Assembly: GCA_003645555.1 (NCBI GenBank) | Contig: QNFN01000065.1 | Span: forward strand, 1 to 8,418 | Reading direction: 5' to 3' | DNA: 8,418 bases | From: Gammaproteobacteria bacterium | Lineage (GTDB): Bacteria > Pseudomonadota > Gammaproteobacteria > QNFN01 | Shown: positions 1 to 6,706 of the stretch, in pieces | Layout of the letters: each line of letters starts with the position of its first letter | Position numbering within the stretch: position 1 is the stretch's first letter | Position numbers and translations under genes: made by a program | The notes under the pieces: generated by a model | The model's input: the letters and a program-made list of their open reading frames with translations, nothing else | What the model was told of the DNA's origin: nothing | Database searches by the model: none

Positions 1-21
1 AGAAGCCCCCGGGCAGGAACC

Positions 22-654
22 ATGTCCAGCACACCCGTAACCGCCCAGACCCCGGTCGAGCAGACGGTCGCCTACACGATTGACGACCGCCTCTATCTCA
101 ACATCACCGACCGCTGCACGCTGACCTGCGCCTTCTGCCCGAAGACCCTGGGTTCGCTGCAGGTGCACGATTACGACCTGACGCTGGACCATCGTCCCGA
201 CATGGACGAGATCATCGCCGCCATCGGTGACCCTGCCGCCTACAGCGAGGTGGTGTTCTGCGGCTATGGTGAACCGACCTTGCACCTGGACCTGTTGCTG
301 AAGGTGGCTGGCTGGATCAAGGAGCGTGGTGGCCGCGTCAGGGTCAACACCGACGGCCTCGCCAGCCTCGCCAACAAGCGTGACGTGCTGCCGGAGATGG
401 CCGGGCTGGTCGATGCCGTCTCGGTGTCGCTGAACGCCCAGTCCCCGGATATCTACAACCGTCACTGCCAACCGTCACTGCCCGGCGCCTACCAGGCGAT
501 GCTCGCTTTCCTGCAGGGGGCGCCGCGTTACATCCCCGAGGTGACCGCCACGGCGATCGATGGCCTCGAGGGCGTAGACATGGCCGCTTGCGAACGCGTC
601 GCAAAGATGTGTGGCGCCCGCTTCCGCCGGCGCGTCCTCGACATTGTCGGCTAA
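22..654 (+). CDS. Small radical SAM protein, TatD-associated type
   Basis: This is a 210-residue radical SAM protein of unknown substrate. The cluster-binding motif CX3CX2C is visible as C32, C36 and C39, directly after the strand LYLNITDRC, which is how the TatD-associated radical SAM family begins. GYGEPT at 81-86 is the SAM-contacting GGE-like motif; VNTDG (108-112) and VSLNA (135-139) are further core-barrel strands. The protein is short, holding little beyond the partial radical SAM barrel, and has no SPASM or other extra cluster domain. An AGGA about 4 bases before the ATG supports the chosen start, but the reading frame is open to the left edge of the window, so an upstream start cannot be excluded. 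It ends 23 bases before ubiU and is very probably cotranscribed with ubiU and ubiV. The family assignment is from remembered motifs; the reaction is unknown, and a role in ubiquinone synthesis is only suggested by position. Confidence 0.85.
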   Translation: MSSTPVTAQTPVEQTVAYTIDDRLYLNITDRCTLTCAFCPKTLGSLQVHDYDLTLDHRPDMDEIIAAIGDPAAYSEVVFCGYGEPTLHLDLLLKVAGWIKERGGRVRVNTDGLASLANKRDVLPEMAGLVDAVSVSLNAQSPDIYNRHCQPSLPGAYQAMLAFLQGAPRYIPEVTATAIDGLEGVDMAACERVAKMCGARFRRRVLDIVG

Positions 655-677
655 CCCCCCGGATCGGAGCCATACAA

Positions 678-1673
678 ATGGACCTCGTCTGCCCCGCCGG
701 TAATCTGCCCGCCCTCAAGGGGGCCGTCGACAACGGCGCCAACGCCGTCTACATGGGCTTTCGCGACGACACCAACGCGCGCTCGTTCCCCGGCCTGAAT
801 TTCAGCGAGGGCAACGCCCGTGACGGCATCCGTTACGCCCATGCCAAGGGTGCCAAAGTCTACGTCGCGATCAACACCTACCCGCAGCCATCCGGCTTCG
901 CCCGCTGGCAGGCGGCCGTCGACCACGCCGCAGAACTCGGCGTCGACGCCCTGATCATCGCCGACATGTCGGTGCTCGACTACGCCATGCGCGCCCATCC
1001 CGACCTGTCCCGTCACCTGTCGGTGCAGGGGTCGGCCAGCAACTACGAAGCGATTCGCTTCTACTACGAACAGTTCGGCGTGCGCCGGGTAGTGCTGCCG
1101 CGAGTGCTGTCGCTCAAACAGGTGGCGCAGGTGATCGAACAGATCCCGGTCGCGGTCGAGGTGTTCGGCTTCGGCGGCCTGTGCGTCATGGTCGAGGGAC
1201 GTTGCACGCTCTCCTCCTTTGCCACCGGCCAGTCGCCGAACGCCTGCGGCGTCTGTTCGCCCGCCAGTGCCGTACGCTGGCAGGAGACCCCGGAAGGTCT
1301 CGAGTCACGCCTTGGCGGATTGCTGATCGACCGTTACGGCGACGGCGAACACGCCGGCTACCCAACCATCTGCAAGGGCCGCTACGAGGTCGGCGACGCC
1401 ACCTACTACGCCATCGAGGAGCCAAGCAGCCTGAACACCCTGGAGTTGCTGCCCGAGTTGCAGGCGATGGGGGTGAGTGCCATCAAGATCGAGGGACGTC
1501 AACGCAGCCCGGCTTACGTACGCCAGGTGTCGAGGGTCTGGCGCGAGGCACTCGATGCCGTCGCCCGCGACCCCGACGGCTTCGTCCCGCGCCCCGACTG
1601 GATCGCGGCCCTGGGCAAGGTCTCGGAGGGGGCACAGACCACTCTCGGCGCCTACCACCGGCCGTGGCAGTGA
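678..1673 (+). CDS. ubiU: UbiU, O2-independent ubiquinone hydroxylase subunit (peptidase U32 family)
   Basis: UbiU pairs with UbiV in a 4Fe-4S heterodimer needed for the ring hydroxylations of ubiquinone synthesis without oxygen. The product is 331 residues, the same length as E. coli UbiU (YhbU). Cysteines at 169, 176, 193 and 232 match the four cluster ligands reported for the E. coli protein, in the contexts GGLCVMVEGRC, ACGVC and TICKGRY. The N-terminus MDLVCPAGNLPALKGAVDNGA is typical of U32-family proteins. An in-frame upstream start at 588 would overlap the radical SAM gene and add 30 unrelated residues, so the ATG at 678 is preferred; GGAG at 666-669 is a well-placed ribosome binding site. 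Despite the old peptidase U32 label, a protease role is not expected. It lies 22 bases before ubiV. Confidence 0.95.
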   Translation: MDLVCPAGNLPALKGAVDNGANAVYMGFRDDTNARSFPGLNFSEGNARDGIRYAHAKGAKVYVAINTYPQPSGFARWQAAVDHAAELGVDALIIADMSVLDYAMRAHPDLSRHLSVQGSASNYEAIRFYYEQFGVRRVVLPRVLSLKQVAQVIEQIPVAVEVFGFGGLCVMVEGRCTLSSFATGQSPNACGVCSPASAVRWQETPEGLESRLGGLLIDRYGDGEHAGYPTICKGRYEVGDATYYAIEEPSSLNTLELLPELQAMGVSAIKIEGRQRSPAYVRQVSRVWREALDAVARDPDGFVPRPDWIAALGKVSEGAQTTLGAYHRPWQ

Positions 1674-1695
1674 ACCGTTCCTGGCCAACCACGCC

Positions 1696-2610
1696 ATGAG
1701 CAGCATGCCCCGCCTGACCCTCGGCCCGGTCCAGTACCATTGGCCGCGCGCCCGTCTCGAGGCCTTCTACGAAGAGATCGCGGCGAGTGCAGCCGAGGTG
1801 ATCTACCTCGGCGAAACGGTCTGCTCCAAGCGCCGGGAACTGCAGCTCGATGACTGGCTCGCTATCGCCGAACGGCTGCAGGACGCAGGCAAGGAAGTGG
1901 TGCTCTCGAGCCTGGCGCTGATCGAGGCGGAGTCCGAACTGAAGGCCCTGCGCCGGCTTTGTGCCAACGGTCGCTTCCGGGTCGAGGCCAACGACATTGG
2001 TGCCGTGCGGCTGCTGGCCAACCAGGGGGTCGAGTTCGTCACCGGCCCGGCCGTCAACATCTACAACCAGCACACCCTGGCGCTGCTGGCGCAACAGGGG
2101 CTGCGACGCTGGGTGATGCCATTCGAGCTCTCCCGCTTGACCCTGGCCGAGATCCTCGCCGAGCGTCCGGACGGGATCGAAACCGAGGTGACCGCTTTCG
2201 GCCGCATCCCACTCGCCTGGTCGGCACGCTGCTTCACGGCACGCCACCACAACCTGCCCAAGGACGCCTGCGAAGAGGTGTGCGATCGCTACCCCGACGG
2301 TCTGCTGGTGCGCACCCGGGAGTCGGAACCGTTTCTCGCCTTCAACGGCATCCAGACCCAGTCAGCCCAGACCTACACCCTGGTCGGCGAATTGACCGAC
2401 ATGGCCGAACTCGGTGTGGACCTGATCCGGATCTACCCGCAGGCCGAAGCGACCGGGCGAATTCTGGCGGTCTTTGCCGCCGTACGCGACCATGAACTCG
2501 CCGCAGAGGCGGTGCAGGCGGAACTCGAGGAACTGATGCCGGTCGGCCCGTGCCGCGGTTACTGGTATGGCGAGGCCGGGATCTCGGCGGCCCCGGCAAC
2601 CCTCAGCTGA
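1696..2610 (+). CDS. ubiV: UbiV, O2-independent ubiquinone hydroxylase subunit (peptidase U32 family)
   Basis: UbiV is the partner of UbiU in the Fe-S heterodimer for anaerobic ubiquinone hydroxylation. The product is 304 residues from the ATG at 1696 or 301 from the in-frame ATG at 1705; E. coli UbiV has 292. Cysteines at 43, 179, 192 and 196 keep the E. coli spacing (C39, C180, C193, C197), within VIYLGETVCSKRR, SARCFTAR and DACEEVC. The opening LGPVQYHWP and the ending PCRGYW also match the family. Homology with the E. coli N-terminus slightly favours 1705. Neither start has a clear Shine-Dalgarno sequence, which suggests translational coupling to ubiU 22 bases upstream. The much longer in-frame extension back to 1477 lies inside ubiU and is rejected. 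The 3' end overlaps the end of ubiT on the other strand by 8 bases. Confidence 0.95.
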   Translation: MSSMPRLTLGPVQYHWPRARLEAFYEEIAASAAEVIYLGETVCSKRRELQLDDWLAIAERLQDAGKEVVLSSLALIEAESELKALRRLCANGRFRVEANDIGAVRLLANQGVEFVTGPAVNIYNQHTLALLAQQGLRRWVMPFELSRLTLAEILAERPDGIETEVTAFGRIPLAWSARCFTARHHNLPKDACEEVCDRYPDGLLVRTRESEPFLAFNGIQTQSAQTYTLVGELTDMAELGVDLIRIYPQAEATGRILAVFAAVRDHELAAEAVQAELEELMPVGPCRGYWYGEAGISAAPATLS

Positions 2611-3112
2611 CGCGAGCGCCGAACAACCGGCGGTAGCTGGCAAGCGCACCGTCAAGCCAGGCGCGCGCCGTATCCGGGAGTTCGTGGACGCCGAAATCGA
2701 GGCTGTCGAGCAGGTTCTTCACCTGCAACCCGATGGCCGTATCCCCCTCGATCCGCAGCCGCCTCTGGAAGAACAGCGTGTCCGGGTCTTCATCCCCGGC
2801 CGCCAGCACCAGGAAGTCGTACAGGTTGCCGCTCATGGTGACGTCGGCATCGTGTCCGTCGGTGCCAGCATAAAAACCGCCGACCCCGAGGAACAGCCGG
2901 TACTCGACCTGCGCATCCTCGATCCGGATCGCCACCGTGCGGCCAAACAGGAACTCCAGCTCGCCATCGGCCAGCGCCCCGGCGAGAACCCGATCGAGCA
3001 CGGCCGCCAGTACGGTCGAGTGGACCACAGCCGGAACCAGGCGCAGCGGCAAGGCCAGCGCCGCCGGCAAGCGTGCGCCGAGATCGGGGGGTGTGCCGGA
3101 TTCGGTCTCCAT
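2603..3112 (-). CDS. ubiT: UbiT, SCP2-domain ubiquinone biosynthesis accessory factor
   Basis: UbiT is the lipid-binding accessory protein of the O2-independent ubiquinone pathway and the counterpart of aerobic UbiJ. The 169-residue product is near the 174 of E. coli UbiT (YhbT). An SCP2 sterol-carrier fold covers roughly residues 30-140. The stretches DGELEFLFGR (49-58) and DPDTLFFQRRLRIEGDT (109-125), followed by GLQVKNLLDSLD, are close to the E. coli sequence. It is encoded on the opposite strand from ubiUV and points at them, unlike E. coli, where yhbT is divergent from yhbUV. The start shows no Shine-Dalgarno sequence, and a TATAGT element ends only about 10 bases upstream, so translation may begin almost at the transcript end. 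It has the same direction as trxA and rho, so readthrough from rho is also possible. Confidence 0.93.
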   Translation of the reverse strand: METESGTPPDLGARLPAALALPLRLVPAVVHSTVLAAVLDRVLAGALADGELEFLFGRTVAIRIEDAQVEYRLFLGVGGFYAGTDGHDADVTMSGNLYDFLVLAAGDEDPDTLFFQRRLRIEGDTAIGLQVKNLLDSLDFGVHELPDTARAWLDGALASYRRLFGARVS

Positions 3113-3121
3113 GGCGGCGCG

Positions 3122-3130
3122 ACTATAGCA
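3122..3130 (-). promoter_or_regulatory. Possible extended -10 promoter for ubiT
   Basis: On the - strand the sequence reads TGCTATAGT, an extended -10 element (TG, one base, then TATAGT matching 5 of 6 consensus positions). No -35 box is visible at the usual distance. Transcription would begin 3-4 bases before the ubiT ATG, giving a leaderless or nearly leaderless message. No FNR-type palindrome was seen nearby. Weak evidence from sequence alone. Confidence 0.3.
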
Positions 3131-3222
3131 CGCACCCGACCCGACCTGGAGCAGGGAAACGATGGCTCTGCCAAGCCTTTCGCCTCCGGCACACGATCGC
3201 CAGAGACCGGGGCCATGCGACT

Positions 3223-3239
3223 AACAGGCTGTTGAAATT
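3223..3239. repeat. Short palindrome resembling an insertion-sequence end
   Basis: The bases AACAG-G-CTGTT (3223-3233) form a perfect short palindrome, followed by GAAATT. The string AACAGGCTGTTGAAA resembles terminal sequences often met at insertion-sequence ends in proteobacteria. No transposase fragment and no second copy in opposite orientation was found in the window, so it may be a remnant, a small repeat or chance. Confidence 0.25.
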
Positions 3240-3408
3240 CTACTCAGCTGGCGCAATTTAGCTGCGGCCCGGCGAGGCACGCCAAACTGCACGGTAGCCA
3301 GCCAGGTAAGCCGGCCAATCAAGGATGCCCCGCGCGGCACCACTTCTTCGAGTGACCACGGCCTACAGAGGCATACGCAGCAGGTGAGAGTGCGGATCGA
3401 ACCATGAC

Positions 3409-3421
3409 CCGCCCGAGGCGG
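3409..3421 (-). terminator. Hairpin just after the rho stop codon
   Basis: CCGCC (3409-3413) and GGCGG (3417-3421) form a 5-bp GC-only stem with a 3-base loop, beginning one base beyond the rho stop codon. In the direction of rho transcription no T-run follows, so it is at best a weak or factor-dependent terminator or an RNA 3'-end stabiliser. Confidence 0.3.
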
Positions 3422-3422
3422 C

Positions 3423-4679
<1,257 letters not shown>

Positions 4680-4891
4680 CTTGATTGTGTAGCTGCTGCG
4701 AAATCCAGAATGGAACTCCAGGCACGGAACGGCCCAGGGGGTATGCGATCGTTAGCGTAGACGTGATGGGTAGTTAAGGGTGCTGGCTCTGCCACCAGCG
4801 AGGGCGCCTGGTAACCGGCGCTCCGTAATAGATAGAAACTAGCACGGAACCAATGCCGGGTCTATACCCGGACCGTCCCGTGCGCAGGACC
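4680..4891 (-). promoter_or_regulatory. trxA-rho intergenic region, probable rho leader with C-rich Rho-loading stretch
   Basis: This region holds the rho 5' leader. Read on the - strand it contains inverted repeats at 4842-4883, 4802-4823 (GGCGCC-type stem closed over TAA) and 4782-4799 (GCTGG/CCAGC), then a stretch corresponding to 4737-4781 in which the transcript has 20 C and only 4 G in 45 bases. Such C-rich, G-poor, weakly structured RNA is what Rho binds, and rho is known to be autoregulated by termination in its leader in E. coli. A weak promoter candidate is TTGGTT (4848-4853) and TATTAC (4825-4830) with a 17-base spacer, both on the - strand. The 9-base sequence gcacggaac occurs at 4722-4730 and again at 4842-4850. 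No rhoL-like leader peptide was found. Confidence 0.5.
4842..4883 (-). terminator. Two-tier stem-loop downstream of trxA, possible terminator
   Basis: An outer 6-bp pair GCACGG (4842-4847) with CCGTGC (4878-4883) encloses a perfect 6-bp inner stem CCGGGT (4856-4861) with ACCCGG (4866-4871) around a CTAT loop. In the direction of trxA transcription it starts 8 bases after the stop codon and is followed by a T-rich but interrupted tract (TAGTTTCTATCTATT). It could be a leaky trxA terminator or the first element of the rho leader; the -35 of the weak rho promoter candidate lies inside it. Confidence 0.45.
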
Positions 4892-5218
4892 TCAGAGACT
4901 GCTGTCGATGAACGCGGTCAGCTGTGACTTGGAAACAGCACCGACCTTGGTCGCCTCGACATTGCCGTCCTTGAACAGCATCAGGGTCGGAATACCACGA
5001 ATGCCATAGCGTGGTGGTGTATTCGGGTTCTCGTCGATGTTGAGCTTGGCCACGCGCAGGCGATCACCATACTCATCGGCAATCTCGGTGAGGATCGGTG
5101 CAATCATCTTGCACGGCCCACACCATTCAGCCCAGAAATCGACCAGAACCGGCGTCCCATACTGGATCACTTCGGCCTCGAAACTGTCATCGGTAACGTG
5201 TACCAGACCTTCGCTCAC
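4892..5218 (-). CDS. trxA: Thioredoxin 1
   Basis: TrxA is the cytoplasmic protein disulfide reductase that is recharged by thioredoxin reductase. The 108-residue product has the active site WCGPC with C33 and C36, the buried aspartate D27 in LVDFWA, and the cis-proline P77 in RGIPT, all at standard positions for a canonical single-domain thioredoxin. Translation begins at GTG; the next codons SEGLVHVTD fit the family, and GGGAGG lies 8 bases upstream on the - strand (5227-5232). It precedes rho in the same orientation and is divergent from rhlB, the usual gammaproteobacterial arrangement. A promoter candidate lies about 100 bases upstream. There is no signal peptide. Confidence 0.97.
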   Translation of the reverse strand: MSEGLVHVTDDSFEAEVIQYGTPVLVDFWAEWCGPCKMIAPILTEIADEYGDRLRVAKLNIDENPNTPPRYGIRGIPTLMLFKDGNVEATKVGAVSKSQLTAFIDSSL

Positions 5219-5322
5219 GCCTCGCGCCTCCCATCTTGTCGTCCCGTATGCGGCATGGCTCCGGGACAGAATAGCCTCCCGAACCGCGTAGATACGCTAA
5301 ACAGGAGGCCGTAACGAGCGAC

Positions 5323-5351
5323 ATTTGAGCCGAATCTGTGGCATATTTCAA
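5323..5351 (-). promoter_or_regulatory. Probable sigma-70 promoter for trxA
   Basis: On the - strand a -35 element TTGAAA (5346-5351, 5 of 6 consensus matches) and a -10 element TCAAAT (5323-5328, 5 of 6) are separated by exactly 17 bases. The second -10 base is C where A is strongly preferred, so strength is uncertain. Transcription from here would leave an untranslated leader of roughly 100 bases before the trxA GTG. Confidence 0.4.
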
Positions 5352-5355
5352 CCCC

Positions 5356-5369
5356 GCCCGCTACCGGGC
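5356..5369 (+). other. Small hairpin in the rhlB leader
   Basis: GCCCG (5356-5360) pairs with CGGGC (5365-5369) around a CTAC loop, ending 26 bases before the rhlB start codon. It may be a structural element of the rhlB 5' leader. No clear rhlB promoter was found in 5219-5395; the helicase start has only AGG shortly upstream as a ribosome binding site. Confidence 0.25.
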
Positions 5370-5395
5370 CCCAAGCTCGCAAAGATTAGGCCAAG

Positions 5396-6664
5396 ATGGC
5401 AGAAACCGTACTTACCGAAACCACGTTCCATTCCCTTGACCTGCCCGACGAGCTCCTGCGCGGCCTGGACGAGGCCAAATTCACCCATTGCACCCCGATT
5501 CAGGAACTGGCGCTGCCACCCTCACTGCGCGGTGAGGATGTCGCCGGGCAGGCCCAGACCGGCACCGGCAAGTCGGCCGCGTTCCTGCTCGCCGCCATGA
5601 CACGGCTGCTACGCAACCCTGTGGTGGAACAGCATGCCGGCCAGCCGCGCGCACTGATCCTGGCCCCGACCCGCGAACTGGCGATCCAGATCCACCGCGA
5701 TGCCACCGAACTCGGCAAATACAGTGGACTGCGCCTGGTGCTCGCTTACGGTGGCACCGGCTACCACGAGCAACGTGAGGCGATCACCGCCGGCTGCGAC
5801 ATCCTGATCGGCACACCGGGACGGATGATCGACTATTACAAGCAGGGGGTGTTTCATCTCAATGCGATCGAGGTGATCGTCCTCGATGAGGCGGATCGCA
5901 TGTTCGACCTCGGTTTCATCAAGGACATCCGCTACGTGCTGCGGCGGCTGCCACCCCCGAGCGAGCGCCTGAGCATGCTCTTCTCGGCCACCATGTCGCT
6001 GCGCGTCAGCGAGTTGGCCTACGAACACATGAATTCCCCGCAGACGCTCGCGGTCGAAGCCGATAAAATCACCGCTGATCGCGTCCGCCAGATGGTCTAT
6101 CACACGGCCATGGAGGAGAAATTACCGCTGCTGATCGGGCTGCTCCAGCACCAGGACTCACGACGCAGCATCATCTTCGTCAACACCAAGCGGGTCGCCG
6201 ACCGCCTCCATTCCTACCTTGCCGGCAACGACATCCAATCCGCCGTGCTCTCGGGTGACGTTCCCCAGACCAAGCGACAGACACTGCTGCTGCGCTTTCA
6301 GCGCGGTGAGCTGCCGGTTCTGGTGGCTACCGATGTCGCAGCCCGCGGCCTTCACATCCCCGATGTCAGTCACGTTTTCAACTACGATCTGCCACAGGAT
6401 GCTGAAGACTACGTCCACCGGATCGGCCGCACCGCACGCCTCGGCAACGCGGGTGACGCGATCAGCTTCGCCTGCGAGGAGTACGCCTACTCGCTGCCTG
6501 ACATCGAGCGTTTCATCGGCCATAAAATCCAGGTCATGCCGATCAACAACGAACAGCTGGTCAAGCCCAAGCCCCCGGTGCGCATGGAGCGCAGGCCGCG
6601 CCCAAGTGGCGGCGGGCGAGGACGCCAGGATGGTGGTGGGCGGCGGCGCCGGCGCAACGCCTAA
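5396..6664 (+). CDS. rhlB: ATP-dependent RNA helicase RhlB (DEAD-box)
   Basis: RhlB unwinds structured RNA and in enterobacteria serves the RNase E degradosome. The 422-residue product (E. coli 421) has all DEAD-box motifs in order: Q motif CTPIQ (32-36), motif I AQTGTGKS (53-60), Ia PTRELA (91-96), Ib TPGR (140-143), II DEAD (164-167), III SAT (197-199), IV IIFVNT (259-264), [15 protein letters not shown] (311-324) and [10 protein letters not shown] (341-348). Motif I ends in serine where threonine is usual, a permitted change. The C-terminal tail from about 396 is short and rich in arginine and glycine, a likely RNA-binding extension. Assignment as RhlB rather than RhlE or SrmB rests on length, start and the divergent position next to trxA-rho. 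The following gene begins 42 bases later on the same strand. Confidence 0.93.
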   Translation: MAETVLTETTFHSLDLPDELLRGLDEAKFTHCTPIQELALPPSLRGEDVAGQAQTGTGKSAAFLLAAMTRLLRNPVVEQHAGQPRALILAPTRELAIQIHRDATELGKYSGLRLVLAYGGTGYHEQREAITAGCDILIGTPGRMIDYYKQGVFHLNAIEVIVLDEADRMFDLGFIKDIRYVLRRLPPPSERLSMLFSATMSLRVSELAYEHMNSPQTLAVEADKITADRVRQMVYHTAMEEKLPLLIGLLQHQDSRRSIIFVNTKRVADRLHSYLAGNDIQSAVLSGDVPQTKRQTLLLRFQRGELPVLVATDVAARGLHIPDVSHVFNYDLPQDAEDYVHRIGRTARLGNAGDAISFACEEYAYSLPDIERFIGHKIQVMPINNEQLVKPKPPVRMERRPRPSGGGRGRQDGGGRRRRRNA

Positions 6665-6706
6665 GATCACTCACCCCCGGCGCCGCTGCGAGCGCTTCCC
6701 AGACCG

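Larger units (their letters stand above)
3113..3422. other. Intergenic region between rho and ubiT
   Basis: This gap of 310 bases lies downstream of rho and upstream of ubiT, both on the - strand. Short open frames exist here on the + strand but they have no family resemblance and are extensions of frames antisense to ubiT. Contents that can be pointed to are the possible ubiT promoter near 3122-3130, the palindrome at 3223-3233, a 5-bp inverted repeat CAGCT/AGCTG at 3245-3264 and the small hairpin just after rho at 3409-3421. No tRNA or known RNA gene was recognised. Confidence 0.6.

Noticed and set aside
588..677. In-frame upstream start that would lengthen UbiU by 30 residues
   Set aside because: It overlaps the radical SAM gene, the extra residues do not resemble the family, and the ATG at 678 has a good ribosome binding site and gives the exact E. 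coli length.
1477..1695. In-frame N-terminal extension of UbiV
   Set aside because: It lies inside ubiU in another frame; family homology begins at the ATG at 1696 or 1705.
678..2610. Reading the two U32-family genes as a secreted or collagenase-type protease pair
   Set aside because: The four-cysteine ligand patterns, lengths and neighbouring ubiT identify them as UbiU and UbiV; no signal peptides are present.
2567..3235. 222-residue open frame on the + strand opposite ubiT
   Set aside because: It mirrors ubiT in a high-GC genome, shows no domain and would overlap the well-supported UbiT along its whole length.
5609..6103. 164-residue open frame on the - strand opposite rhlB
   Set aside because: It is an antisense frame of the DEAD-box gene and has no family resemblance.
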